A stretch of 64,000 bases of DNA from Sanderia malayensis (GCA_013076295.1 RQOL01000616.1:1922001-1986000); one strand, 5' to 3'. Counted from the stretch's first letter, positions 41,901 through 54,835 are shown. A program made the numbers and translations. Notes: a model not told the origin generated them from the sequence alone.

Positions 41901-44900
41901 GTTTTAGTAATCACGAGAGATGATTGGATTCTGCTGCAATAATAGTAATGACATATTTGACTTTATTTTTACGCATTAACCTAATTACGAGAAATCAATG
42001 CCCATTGTCTGCGGGCCTGACAAACTCACGCAAGTATTATGGCCCTAATTGGATTCAAAATTTAACTGCAAAAAATTAAGTTAAAATTTCTAACGACATT
42101 ATTTGTATGCAGCTTGTTTTGTACAGCACGAGGCTTCAAGCATGCGTTCCCATATTTATGACCTAACATCGTATATCACTATATTTTGGAATCCACCAAT
42201 TAACTTGGTGATCTTGAACGAAAGCGAAAATGTTGGCCTAGCGTGGTTTTGAAAGAAAGCGCAAATATAGGCCTGGGCCCCAGTAGACATACTTGGATGA
42301 AGCACAGGCAATTAAACGTCATGATGTGAAAAATACGGTCTAGACCACTTGGCGCTAACATCAGTTGACAACAGAGCGTTCAAATAAAAATTTCAAGTTC
42401 TGTGCCCCTCAAATGATCACAATAAATTTGAAATAAACACACTAGGCTCCTTGAAACACACTAGGGGCCTTGGAATACACTAGGCTCCTTGGAATACACA
42501 AGGCTCCTTGAAATCTCAGGCTATTGAGCTGCGAAAGGGGTCGAGACAAACTGTCATACTCAAAGGAAAGAGTTCACAATAGCACAGATCTTGGCAACCA
42601 TGCTCAACTCTATTAATTATTAATCTCTCTGCATTGTCGCACCTCTCTGCTTGCCGAACGCTCCGCTCATACCTTGGAACGACGGCAAATTCATGCACAG
42701 CCGATTAAATTCAAACAATTCAAACTAACTTGTCGTGTACCATTGGAACAGGAGTGCAACATGAGAAAACCTTTGAGCATGACCCAGACACGTTAATGCT
42801 TTAACAGATGCAACAGTGACTTCAAAATTGAAAGGGATTGCAAGAGATAAGAAAATTCATGCTGAATTTAGGCCGCTATATTCTTTACTTATCTGCATAA
42901 CGGAGATCATCGCGCCGACCGCACACGATAGGACCAGGCCGCGCTATCATCTTTTGCTTGTTGCTATCAGAAACGCCCGAGGCACAACAATAATGTTTAT
43001 TTGTTGATCGGTTTGTCTGATATGATGATTCCTTATCATGGAAATAAATAACATAGCCACGTTTTTGTTATTCTGGCTGCTTGCCAGAAAATGCGGGAAT
43101 GCAAAATTTAGCAATATAACTTTTCTTGTCTTGCCATGGTTAAAGAACTAATAAATCAAATTATAATGACTCAAACTGATGAATTAAACTTCGCGGAGTC
43201 GAAATTTTTCAGTAAAGTCAGCAGTGGTAAGAAAGACTAAAGCCAGAACAAAACTTATAGGTACCTAAGCATGGGCAATAGAAAAAAGCTTGTACGCTAA
43301 ACATAGAGGCAATTTATATAATCTGGTGGATCGTTTAACAATCTTGCAATAAATCGAACAAACAGGGTCTAAATCGACGTAGTTGAAGACAAAGTTAAGA
43401 AGCACCGCGCTCTTAAAACCCAAACCAATCAATGTGAAATGAGTTTTGACTGTAATCCTGCACTACTGTATAACAAGCGGCCATGTTTGATGGAGTGGGA
43501 AGGAATGAATTAACGGAGACAGAATTTTATGTCATTAATTTTTGCAATCCTCTTTTGGGGATCTTTTTTGTGCGACATTTCCCTCTCCGTGCGCCGATCT
43601 TTTCTGCTAATTGACGTGGAATTAGAGTTCGTCTTGAGAAGCAGCGATAAGTAAGGAAACTCGATCGGAAAGGTGTTATCTATACTGTCACAGTCTTATC
43701 CGTAAATACAATTGCTGCAAAATGGTATTGTTGCCGCTACATTAAAGCCTGTAAGAAGCATAATTAATTAGCCGCAATAGGCCCTGGTGATTAGCCTGGT
43801 TGGAGGGTTGGAGCTTGACCAAAGTCAAAATCAACCAACAGCTACCTCTTTATTAAACTAAATAGCCTATCGCGTTTTGTCGAGGGCGAATTTTGCTCAA
43901 AGAGGCAAAGGATTTACTATTTTGTTATTCGTTTTGAGCAAAGTTTGAAAGCCTATGAACTTGAATTGTCTTCAAGTTTGAAAGACAATTGAATTCCTAA
44001 ATATTTCCCTCGTGAAGTAAAACGATATATTATCACAAATCGGTAAACATTTTGAAATCTTTGTAAAAAAACAATTGTGGAAAGACAACATTTAATAAAC
44101 TGACAGAAAAACATCTACAGCAAAATTTCGAAAATAAGTCGATAGCAATCTGACAATCTCGTGTATCCTTATTTTATCAATTATTTTTGTAAAATATTAT
44201 GCGTTAGTATCCTCTGAGAGTAAAATTGCTGCTAAAAATGAAATTAAATGAATGAATCTATTTTGAATGAATTGAAATAAATTGAATCTAACAATGAATG
44301 TTTTTCCAACTTGCCCATGGGAGTCTCTGGTGGATTATTTGAGCTTGGATCGTAGGTGTGTATGTAACAACGCTAACTACGTCATAGTTTTGTATGAATG
44401 GAAATAATTCGTGATTTATTGTCACAATCAAATGAAAACAAAATATCACAGCAGCACCATGAAAGTAGGAAATGAGTAATTATTAAAAACTCCCCTAAAA
44501 CGGTAATCCTGGGTAATATTTTTAATAACTCCGCGAATGCGAATGATTTTTTAATTTATTGAACAAATAATTCGAGAAATTCTGCCATTTCACGTATGAA
44601 CAAAATTTCGAGAGGTTTTCGGAACTCGGAAGTTCCGGCGTTGTCGTTGTCGGCAAAACAATTGATATTCTTCATAACGTTTAGCAAAGAACAACTTGAA
44701 CTGAACTGAAAAACTCAAGGTATATCCTGCACTTGAAAACATTGCAGATGATTGACAAGACAGTTACAATATTCGCGAAAGAAAACAATGTCAGATTATA
44801 CACACACTTGTAGCTTAGGATGTTCTGGTGAAAAGAATGTCATGATTTGAAACTTGAGATTTTGCTCATCGCAATTAAAGGCCTTCCATTTTAGTTCATT

Positions 44901-47900
44901 TGTTTACTTGCAAATAAATCACGAGGGCGCTGGTCGAACAAAATCACGCACAAAATATTTCTTTCTTTACGAAATGACAGGATATTAAAACTTCAAAATC
45001 CGTGTCTAAAACCTTCAAAAACGAATTTGAGATTATTCTGGTAAAAAGGTATGATCTCAGGATTAGCAAAACACACAACTTAATTCCAGGAGTGTGGGAC
45101 TCTAAAGGCCCGAATACACCTAGCTATTTCGCATTATTTATTCCCAAAATAGCCGCGGTTAGAATAAATAACGGAATATTGCAAGGTGTATATGCGCGTT
45201 CTATTTTCCATTCTACATTCCATTCTATATTCAATAAATCCATTCATTTGAGCACTGTTTGGCCTAAATATTGGGACATGATTGATATAGGGCATTTAAA
45301 TGAGTTTTAAACAATCCTCATTTGTACAATTCATAGTTTCGCAAGCATTTTAATGTTCATTTGGTTGAAAATACAGAAAAGAACATAAAGGTATACAGCG
45401 TGAGGTTGATTTGAGACAACCGCGCGAAGAACGTGGAAAGTATAAATTACCATGAACATGCATTGATAAGGCATGTGATGGAACATAAGAACATTGTCTC
45501 TTTTATGTTGATTGCCCAAAAACTGGAATTTCAGTACTGGAAATTTTGAAATTCTACAGAAATACGTCACCAGACAGTCGGTTTCTTTATGTCTGGAGTT
45601 TTATGCTAGAAACACAAAATCATGCTGAGAATATCGGATGGAATAAAATCAAAACGTTTTGATTTTATTCCATCGAATATTCTCAGCTTCTTTTGCTTAT
45701 TTTGACAAGGTGTTAATTCGATTTTTCCCCCCCGACGGACTATTTTTGGGATGTCTGGAGAATAAATAATGCAAAATAGCTAGGTGTATTCGGGCCTTAA
45801 GGGAATATGTAACAATGAATTCGCTACATATGTAATCTTCTTAAAAATTCTTCAAATAACAAGCTGATTCTGAGAAAAGATGTCATTGTAGCTGATGTAC
45901 AGTATATTAGTAAGCTAAAGTTGCAAAGTATCTACCCTGCTCTCTCTACATCACATTGAGCACCGATAAAACAGATTGCCAAACAGAACTTTTTATTAAC
46001 ACTCTTTCGCACATTACCTAACTCCGTCAGACACTACAAAACTCTCATAGACAAAAAAACGCAAAAAATAAAACTGCAAATATGTAGCAGCCCCCCGTGA
46101 AGACTACGAATTCACAGGGTTCACAAGCTATGCGGGAATTAAATCCGGGGGTAACAGAAAACAGTGCAATATGTAGAGTAAAATAAGCAGTATAAAAGAA
46201 AGATTTTCAACGATAAACTCACCGATGGGTAATGTGACTGGAACGCTGTGAAATCCATCGTTGATTAAGAACTCAATTGACTCTTTGCGCGTTTCAGATC
46301 CATCATGACTGTACACAACATTGTTTCGAAGAATGTCATTAAGCGGAAATACGTCACCAGGTAGCAAACGCTTTCCGCCATTGATAAGCGTGCCATGTTT
46401 TGGAGCGGTCTTTATCCCGACGGTAATGTCGTCCGCAGAATTATCGTTATCGGTGACGTTGAAGTATTGACCGCCGATGACCGTCTGTCGTCTTTCGTCG
46501 ACGGGAACGGTGTGAATTACGCCAACCGGCGGTTTGTTGTTCTCCGGCTGCAAGTCAATATTGAACAGTTGCTCTGCGATAGAGTTTCCCGCTATGTCCA
46601 CAACTTCATATTCGAACTGGACAGAGCGTCTGGAGCGGCCGATTTCTTTCCGCGGCGGTTTGTAGCCGATTTTGAAGTGATTCACCTGGTTTTGACTGAA
46701 TGTTGAGACTTCTTTTTCCGCGCTGCCGTCCTGCGCGACGATTTCTCCCGCGTTACCGCTCCCTTGATCTGTGAAATAAGGCTTCTTCACAACTTTGTAT
46801 AACAACTTGTCGTCTTCAGTATCATCGTCAGTGTAACGAAGGTTGATTTTGTTGAATTGGGCCAGTACAGTCTCTAATGCTTTCATCTTTAAAGGGCAGT
46901 TCGGGTAGAGTTTTGGTCTTAAATCGTCGATCTTCTTTATATCAATGACAAATGTTTTTAAACCAGATTGGTTAGGAATATCGTTGTCATCTCTAACTCT
47001 AAACGTGAATCTATCACTGAAGATTTCATCGTCAAAATGTTTGTAATAGACACGCCCCATTATTATGTCGGCCTGGGAGAACTCTGTTATGTTCTTCGTG
47101 TAGAACGCACCATTCTTCACCCAACCAATTTCATTTCCCCCGGGGCTTTTCTTCTGTCGATAGCATAGCCCACCAGCCAGGGGGGCGTCGCTTACTTTAT
47201 AAATCAACTTCGTCTCGTCAGAGTCAATGTCGATAGCACTGAGTATGAATTGATTGATCTGAGCCATGCCCCCTTCCAGCAGAGCTAATCCCATGTTGTA
47301 TTCCAATGCTGGCGGTTCGTCGTCTGTTGGAATAATCGTCACTTTGATCAAGACATCCACCTCGAACTTGCCATCCTTGATTCGAATCACGAAATTATCA
47401 TTGTACGTGTTCGAGTCATCGTGTATGTATCTGACCAAACCTTGGTTCAACTCCTTCAGGCTGAACGTGTTAACAGATGCACCAAGCTTCTCCAATTGAC
47501 CGTGTTTTAGACCCCCTATGACACTGATTTTCACGTTTTCTGGCTTCCCTCGGGTGATAACCTCCAACACTTCCTTGCCCAGTGTTCTGGTTTGGCCTTC
47601 AAACATCGTTAATCCAGTGTTTTTGATTATTTTTGGCACCCTAGTGTTCGCTTGCTTGACAACAAGAAGAACATAAAAAGACGGAGACTTTGCCCCCTCG
47701 CCATCAATAGCCTCGAAATCGATTCGAAGCGACCTCGAAGCCGATATTGGAACATCTGGTGGCTTGTAGGCGATTTTAAAATCGCGCAGATCTTTCTGAT
47801 AAAACGTTGTAACGGGAGTGTTCGGATCATCCGTGTTGATGAGCATGCCTTCGCCGCGCGGTAAGGGTTTTGTCACGTTCAGAATCAACAAATCCGCGTC

Positions 47901-48794
47901 GGTTTCTTTATCTTCGACGGCAAGCACGTCTGGTTTGATCGCGGTCAGCGTTGACTGGTCAACGAGCGCTTGAAAAGTCGCGTAAAACGACTGCGACGGA
48001 CGCTCGTTCGCGGGCGCGCGTCTAATCCGTACGGGCATACGGATAAACTCCCTTTGCTGGATTTTATTCGATGATTTATCAGAAATCTCAACGACCAGGG
48101 GAATGTAATCACGATTCGAAGATGATTTCTTCTTGTGAACATACCTTAGTGTACCATCTGTGAACTTCGAGCAGGCCATGTTCTGGCCTAATCGGGAGTC
48201 TGTTGGTGTTGCTGTGCTCTCTTTAACAAGGCGGCCGTAGAACGGGGGGCCGTTAGCCGCGTCCAAAACCCGCACGAAACAATTCTCGCTATCTTCATTG
48301 AAACTAAATTGCAGAACGTCATTGTTGATTGGGTCAGATTTACCTCCAACATCCTCTACCATCAAATCGAAATTCTTCTCCAAAACTTCGGAAGGGGCAG
48401 AGAATTGGACAGAAACGTGAATGGAGAACGGCCTGACTACAGTCTGTGTTCCAGTGTCTAATCTGGCATGCATTTTGATAACATCGTTGAGATTGTTCAA
48501 GCCACCGAAGTGCTGATACCTGACTTCCTTTTCGTTGAAATTGCATGGAAATCTGCCAGGATACAGTCCACCAACTTTGTAATGAGTGGGTTCGTCTTTC
48601 AAAACGTAAACTTGACAATTCCCCTCTGGTTTGTAGAGAAATGATAAATCAACCACAGGTCGAATTAAAACTGACCTACCATAATTGACGAATATTTTCT
48701 CATTTTTATGGACGATTATCTGAGCTTTTTCTTCGGCCCAGCAAGCAGCCAGGAAAATTGCAATTAATAAAAATCCTTGTCTCTTGAGATCCAT
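26903..48794 (-). CDS. FREM2: FREM2-like extracellular matrix protein (Fraser complex)
   Basis: Twenty coding exons, all GT-AG and all in frame, 3097 residues (human FREM2 about 3169): 46223-48794, 41174-41359, 35785-38436, 35397-35522, 35166-35263, 34589-34745, 33891-34040, 33312-33521, 32825-33045, 32409-32547, 31883-32064, 31241-31525, 30700-30890, 29871-30338, 29136-29545, 28614-28798, 28320-28521, 27788-27975, 27550-27696, 26903-27427. Order: signal peptide (1-20), Cys-containing N-terminal region, 12 CSPG/NG2 repeats (about 270-1700, with FSQxDI..YxHDGSE signatures), 5 Calx-beta domains (about 1700-2290), a conserved juxtamembrane region, TM (about 3049-3070). RYRR at 2976-2979 is a furin-type site. 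The last residues, GTEI, form a class I PDZ ligand, as expected for a GRIP1 partner. In vertebrates FRAS1/FREM1/FREM2 form a basement-membrane adhesion complex. The orthology call rests on domain order and the TM segment; FREM3 is a less likely alternative. Confidence 0.93.
28811..29070. repeat. degenerate GTGATTAA(G/A)-type minisatellite in a FREM2 intron
   Basis: Loosely repeated phrases GTGATTAAGCAATG, GTGATTAGTTAATG, GTGATTAAATAATG and similar fill the intron between exons 15 and 16. Old tandem repeat; no further signal. Confidence 0.5.
33225..33247. repeat. GTAGAT hexamer microsatellite
   Basis: About four units of GTAGAT just beside a FREM2 exon (33312-33521). Confidence 0.8.
34243..34450. 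repeat. 105-bp tandem duplication in a FREM2 intron
   Basis: The block starting AGGGACTAATGTCTTCGTGG at 34243 recurs at 34348 with about 85-90 percent identity over 100 bp. Both copies are open in the same plus-strand frame (35 codons each), probably by chance. Confidence 0.85.
38762..38789. other. 28-bp perfect palindrome
   Basis: Left half ATTCAATATACGCA, right half its exact reverse complement, centre at 38775/38776, with TGCGTATATTG symmetry. Could form a cruciform or be a MITE remnant. Confidence 0.95.
38940..39190 (-). repeat. tRNA-derived SINE candidate
   Basis: On the minus strand, TGGCGAAGTGG (A-box, around 39166-39176) is followed by GGTTCGATTCC (exact B-box, 39124-39134). The cloverleaf stems do not pair properly (T-stem has only the GG/CC core; the anticodon loop is 8 nt), so it is not a working tRNA gene. 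A non-tRNA body with GGTACACCGAGGATC / CCGGCGTACCGGG motifs follows to about 38940. Confidence 0.55.
39536..39571. other. hairpin, 15-bp perfect stem
   Basis: TACATAACATCAGGT and its exact reverse complement around a CGTTGA loop, in FREM2 intron 2. Confidence 0.9.
39717..39748. other. hairpin, 10-bp perfect stem followed by T-rich tract
   Basis: AAAACCGAGA (39717-39726) pairs with TCTCGGTTTT (39739-39748) with a 12-nt loop. Confidence 0.8.
42440..42512. repeat. short tandem repeat (ACACTAGGCTCCTTG)x4
   Basis: Four degenerate units of about 19-23 bp: ACACTAGGCTCCTTGAA, ACACTAGGGGCCTTGGAAT, ACACTAGGCTCCTTGGAAT, ACACAAGGCTCCTTGAAAT. Confidence 0.85.
45106..45797. mobile_element. 692-bp PIF/Harbinger-like MITE
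   Basis: 38-bp terminal inverted repeats (45106-45143 and 45760-45797, one mismatch) start AGGCCCGAATACACCTAGCT. They are flanked by 3-bp TAA duplications (45103-45105, 45798-45800), the TWA pattern of PIF/Harbinger. No transposase ORF. A 64-bp near-perfect palindrome (45624-45687, about two mismatched pairs) sits near the right end. Confidence 0.85.
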
Positions 48795-51700
48795 TTCTAT
48801 ACTGAAATTAGCTGAAAAATCAAACTTCTAGTCTTTGATAAACAAGAAACTTGAGTCGTAAAGTCGTCGATTTCTTCTTTCTCAAAGTCTCATAATTCTA
48901 TCACAAAAACTTTTTCTCGACCGACCTTCGACTGACCGGCATCAGTCAGAAATGAACCCTGCAAGATAAATACGAACGCTTTTAATAAACAGAACTGTAA
49001 TTGCTCGTGCTTTAATTATCACAAATGAAGACCTTCAACCCGCTCTTTGTTGGCAGCCAAAGTAGCGTATAATAAGATAGGACGAGCGGAATTTCTCAAC
49101 AAACCTTTGCTCTTTTGTTCTATCCGTCGGATTGGCAAAAGCTATGTTTGCCTCCTTATGATTATTCCCTTATATCCTCGATTATTACTTTCAATTGTTC
49201 TCCAAAGCCTGTCCAACAATACAGTGAGCCTTGCAAAAACGCCTGCGATTTGTGATCTGTATTCCCTCCACTATCCCAACTGACACTCGAAGATCAACAG
49301 CAAAGACCTCCAACAGACGCCGTCGTGCTACTCCGATAAACACAGCTCATGCGGTGCGAAATGCCTTGCAATGTTTCCTCTCTCTAATTTACACACGGCC
49401 AGCCGTAGATGAAGTATTTACATCAAAACAAGTTGTCGGGTATTTGCTGCTAGGGGGGGTTAGATTGACACTAAAGTGGTTTGATTAACCTCGTCGCCAT
49501 TCTGTGGTATTTTTAGAACATCGATTTAGTGTGTGGTAGTTCGATACGGACAAATGAGGGCAAAAGTATTCAATTTCTGCATGGATCGAAAGCTGATATT
49601 GGGTTGGGAATGCACATTTAGAAACGAAATTCGAGGTGGATATTTGTTAAAGGTTTCCCCCGTAATGAATGTTGACAGAAAGGAGAATTACCCCTGAGGC
49701 ACACCGTCTTTGAAGACAGAAGTAAATCAAAATTACAGGCGTGCTGAAGAAAATTATTTGTAAACACCCATGACCTGTTGAGTTGTTAATAACCAAATAC
49801 AAAAAAACCAGTTAATGTAAATAGGATCCTGTCAAAATATTGCATGGCGTGGACCGCTATGTTAGAAGGAAAGACTTAAAACATCCACCCATAATTGACC
49901 TCAATGTTGGATCTTTTAATCCAAGGGACACTTCAGAATGAACTTTTTCTTTTTCAAAATACATATATGGTAGAAACATCTGAGCGGCTGTATCTATACA
50001 CATTCCGAGGCTAATATTTTGCAGCTATGATGTCGTAATATATTATTGTCTTTTGAGAGGTAATTTGGCTAAATGTCAAATATGCAGCCGATATTGTTCG
50101 GTGATACATAGGAGGGGATTGTCTGATAAAATTGCATTTATTTTTGAGATGCAAAGATGCCCAGATAATGATGGGGCGAAATGGTGAATGCAATTTTCAA
50201 AAATACGATCTCTTTTATCCATCAGTCAGTGCTCTGGGGAAAACTATCAATGGATTTGAAAAATTCTCAAATACTTAAAAGTTAAGCAAGTGTTGATAAA
50301 TGTTTGTGAGAATCTCCACAAATGTTGTCACGATCTTCGCGCACTTAAAAAGCTCTTGTCAAGTTCTGGTATCAATGTTATTCTTGATGTTATTTTGTTG
50401 GTTCTTGATATTACTACTATGGCTGAACTCGAAACATAAACACGAAAAATAAAATGTTGTGACAAGCAACAAAACATAAAAACACAAAAGATAAAGCTTG
50501 CAAAATTCTTATATTGAAACCTTACTGGCAACGACCCCTCCGAACAACATATTTGTCTTCTTTGCATTCAAAGCAAACATAAAATTAAAAATATCAACAA
50601 AATGGGCCATAATATAATTGGTTAATTTTGTTTGAGTCTATAATTGAATTTGAAATATTTCTGTGTATACAACAACCTCTATGTAATGAATTTGAATTTG
50701 TCAAATAGACATCAAGATAAAGTGATTTGTTGTTATAAGCAAATTCCATCACAAACAAGGCGACATACATCGTTTTCAGCAACAGACGTAAGAACAGCAA
50801 GGGACAGGATGGCACAATAATAAAAGAGACAAGAGAAATTGGCCCAACTTCCTTGTCAAGCCCAAGTATTCATTCGCCCTTTCCGTTGCATCTTCGAAAG
50901 TTCAGCATCAATATCTTAACATAAATTAACCATTAGTTTAGTTTTCGCCCTTAAAACCGACCTCCTCTGTACATTAAACCATGTTGATTAAGTGCACCGA
51001 TATTTGGACACTCTTTAAGAGTATTGACACGGTATTATTTGGATTATTTACCGACAGAAACGATAACAAACAAGATGAAAATTAAGGGCTAATTCTTCTT
51101 CCTCCCACCTCCATCCTGCAATATCAATATTTATTATTTATTTGTCTCTTGTTTGCCTGGACTTGACCTGGGCTGGCCTTTGATGTTGGAAGGAGCTGTG
51201 ACGTGCCTGCTATCCTAAAACATTGTGATAGAAACCAGCGTGCAGCGATGGAAAGGGGAGATACCGGAAAACAGCAACTCGGCTTGACAGTGGCAATGTG
51301 GAACCGTGCAATCTGTTGGCAATGTGGTGCATGTGACAGGTACAATATGGCCTTTATTTGTTAATGAAAAGCATCTTGCGAGAGCGGAGACACAGTTCTA
51401 CTGTTTGAAACCGAGCTTTGAATAAATTAGCAAGAAAAATTATCACGCAGAAGTGTCCAAAGAAAATATTTTGGTACTTTCAGAGCGAAAATAATTATTT
51501 ACAATGAAATGATAAATGAGGTTTCGTCCTTCGCGGGGAGATGACATATTGAATTGGCGACATTGGCGACTTGAATCTCAGAACGAGGCTCGTTTAATGA
51601 CAATTGCCTCGTTATAAGATGAGACTAACGCTAGCCAGAGGCATAAATTGAACACCGGGCCGACTTCGATGATGTTCTTAACCAAACCAAAGTGAACTCA

Positions 51701-53070
51701 AATAACTAAAAGGTTGCTGAGTTCTTTTAACTTCATAACTCTTATTTATACACGGTACAATTTAAAGACAAAGACTCTTATATCTATTACTTTAAATGCA
51801 AAGTTATTCCGGAAGATGTACAATTCATGTGCGAATCTATTTGGATAATGGTGAAGTAATAATGTCAGGAATGGACCAAAAATAAATATGTTTGTTTTTG
51901 TCGTAGGCGAGATGAAAATATCTCAAAGCTGACCGCTAATCTGCGCAGGCCCATTCAGGATGAAATAGAGATTGAATGAAAGCGAGATTTGGTTACAGTT
52001 TTATTTTTAGCCTTGCACTGAACAATTGAAAGACTCTCCCAGCTGAGTTTCAAACCTTAGATAATCTTTTCTGTGCCACCCTGTAGGATATTTTGCCAAT
52101 AAATAACACAAAGGCAATGAAGCCATGTTTGTTGAACAGACTTGCAAGACAGCACTTGACCTTAAATGTGTAAAATAATCCCCCTTACATGCCCCTGAGC
52201 CCAAAGGACCTGGTTTCAGGGACCTCAGAAAATATCTGAGATTGACTATATATATATTGTTGACTATGTATATATATTGACTATTGATCATTGTTGTGAC
52301 TATAATATATTATCTATCAAAATATAATGTCAAAAATGTTATTCGCATAGCATAACATTATGCGTCAATCGATGAGAATGTTCGCTGAAGAAGAAGTTTT
52401 CAATTGCTGATAAAAAAAAGAAAGTCTCAAGAAGGTTGCAATTGAAATTTGAAAATAGCTAAGAAAAAATAGGGGGCTAATGCTCTGAGAAACTCATAAA
52501 AAACGTGTTTACTGCTACATCATACAATGGCTGTTTGGATCCAGAACCTCGTGGGTCCATAGGTCCATGAAGGTGGGCCAAAAAGAAGGCCTAATAAATA
52601 AATTCTTCGCACAAATGCAGTGACACCAACGACGTTTGCAAAACAATTTAACTGAATGGAATTAAATCCAATTGAAATCAAATAAGTAGAAATTATAATA
52701 TCATTTTCAGTGAAAGAATTAGTAGCTTAAAGCTATTAGGCTGTTATTCTTGCGTATCGATAACCGATAATGCTAACGCACAGCATTTGGGTCATTTGTA
52801 ATCTTCTTTTCGTAAATGCTCTCTGTATGATGGGTGATGGTGTATTTGTGTCTAATAACTTTAATCTTAAATGTTGAATCTCAACTATTTCTTTCAGACT
52901 ATCCTATTATGGCCAAACGAGTATAGCCGTACACTTTGTTGTTGCGAAAAACGACAAACAAAACCGATTATCACGATCTGATCCGATGTTAAACTGAAAA
53001 AACCCATTGAAACTCATGCTTCGCATCCAATTGTAATAGCTATGCAAATCAAATAAATAGTCGACATACA
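48795..53070. other. intergenic, FREM2-like gene upstream region
   Basis: No gene supported. The first few hundred bases should contain the FREM2-like promoter and 5'UTR. Scattered ORFs of 60-94 codons lack protein-like content. A TATATATATTG/TGACTATATA patch lies at 52240-52320. Confidence 0.4.
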
Positions 53071-53072
53071 TA

Positions 53073-53223
53073 CAGTAAACACCCGCATGTAAGAACCAAT
53101 GGGTTAAGAACCATCCAGGCTGAAACCCTGCTCAAAACAATAGAAGAGACAATAGGCTATCATTGTATTTGAACAATAGGCTGGATGCAGAATTCACGGG
53201 TTCTTATACGCGGGTGTTTACTG
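53073..53223. mobile_element. 151-bp Tc1/mariner-type MITE
   Basis: 25-bp inverted termini start CAGTAAACACCCGC and carry TAAGAACC; flanked by TA on both sides (53071-53072, 53224-53225). No coding capacity. Confidence 0.8.
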
Positions 53224-53225
53224 TA

Positions 53226-54569
53226 TAGTGCACCATACTTGATTATTATGACACTATCAGGGATGCTTGAAGGTGGGAGGAAGAGGTGCGATTGCCTTAT
53301 CTGAAAGTATAAAGAGCCAGGTAAGAAGATATCTCCTTGAAAATGTATCGATATAATAAATCACGTGTATGATTGCAAAAATAATGTGTACATGAAAACA
53401 TAGAACCAGACATGAGAGCGTGATTTCGTCTATAGGACACTTCGCATCTGCCTTGGGGTTTGGGAATGAATTCAGACCAAACTCAAAGCTCAGGGTCAAT
53501 TCAAAGACCCCCAACGAATTGAAACGATAATGACTTCTCGCAAATGCTGGAAGATAAGTCTGCAATAACTAATCATAACACAATCTACCTTTAGTACTGT
53601 ATCTTACAGCAGTCACATCGGATATAGATCGAGTTAACGAGCCTTATCAGCTCGAGAAACATTGGATTGTAGGCACATTTTTACCCGACAACCGCACTGC
53701 GGAAACTGGAAACAACCATTCGTGATAAAACTGTATCAACCTAATAGAATCAAGTCAAACTCATATATAAGTAGCTATATATAATACCAGCCAATACTAT
53801 TTGTTGGGAAAATAGCTAAAAAGGAAATTGCATTTACCATTCTCTATTTGTCATACTAAGAAACTTTTAACAAAAATACATATTGTCGGATTGTGTCAGC
53901 TTTTCAGCCTTTGTAAACAGAACTTTTAATTAAAAATTCATTTCTCTATATCCTCTAAAAGGAACACGAACAGACTAAACTCGTTATTACTACGCTTTCT
54001 TATGTGCTCTTGCTATTCAGCGAGTTTATTGCAGCCAAACTTATCATAAACAGCGCATTAATGACTCAGTACTATTGTCATTTCATTATTATTATTATTA
54101 TTATTTATCATTATTATTATTATTACACAGAAGTTGTCTGAAGATCGCGTGAAAGCATGAAACTTAAAGTCACAACAAAGATATCTGTATTGCCTACTTC
54201 TGTGTCTTCGCTCTACCCACGGCATAGAGCACTGTTTTATCCAGTACAGACCCATTATTATTATTATGAAAGTCGCGTGCGTTCGCACCTGCGTGGTTGA
54301 ATGATAGGAAAACACGATTCACAGGAGAAGATCTTGCCCTTAAACACCCAATTCTATCGCCATTGAAAATGTCATCAAGTACTAGGTTTTGCAACATTTC
54401 AAGGCTTTTTAACCATAAAATCTGACACATTATACAAAACTGTTAGAAATGTTAATTCTGAGGCTTTTGCAAAGTGCTTTGCTGAGATGGTCTTGATTGG
54501 AGTTTAATATTGAAGGAGAAACTGTTGGAAATCTCAGGAAATCGCATAGCACCTCGCAGAGGCGGGAAA
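53226..54569. other. intergenic, nothing recognised
   Basis: AT-rich sequence with an ATT trinucleotide microsatellite at about 54085-54125. No gene or element seen. Confidence 0.4.
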
Positions 54570-54835
54570 ATGGAGGCCGAAATTGAAGCGGTGGAGCGGT
54601 TCCTTCAAAACGTTCTCATGCGGAAAGAGACGAAAGACAACTTGTCTCCGTTTTAAACGTGACCTACGCGATAGCTTACTAGCACGCCAACGCTAATTTC
54701 ATCTACCTCACTATCCACGGCTTATCGAAATCACGCAACAACCGCTTGACCTTACCGCAGAAACTGCTCACCGCCTATCCGCGCGTCATGAAACCGCGCG
54801 TCATGAAACCGCACGTCAAATAAATTCGCAGAGCA
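54570..54835 (+). pseudogene. possible decayed BTG/Tob-family copy
   Basis: A G/C-richer patch opens MEAEIEAVERFLQNVLMRK and stops after 28 codons. One frame over, RDLRDSLLARQR, a stop, then HLPHYPRL and ITQQPLDLTAETAHRL follow. The order EI..AV.FL, L..LLA.R, H..YP, QQPLD resembles the start of the BTG/Tob box, broken by a frameshift and stops. No introns would interrupt it, consistent with a processed copy. The match is weak and by eye only. Confidence 0.3.

Larger units (their letters stand above)
41360..46222. other. FREM2 intron 1
   Basis: 4.9-kb first intron between the giant first exon and exon 2. It contains the short repeat at 42440-42512 and the Harbinger-like element at 45106-45797. 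Otherwise AT-rich, no ORF with recognisable content. Confidence 0.6.

Noticed and set aside
45002..45310. 102-codon plus-strand ORF
   Set aside because: Its right two thirds lie inside the Harbinger-like element and it has no protein-like domain; likely chance.
49047..49488. Two overlapping plus-strand ORFs upstream of FREM2
   Set aside because: No recognisable motif, no splice context and unlikely composition; not listed as genes.
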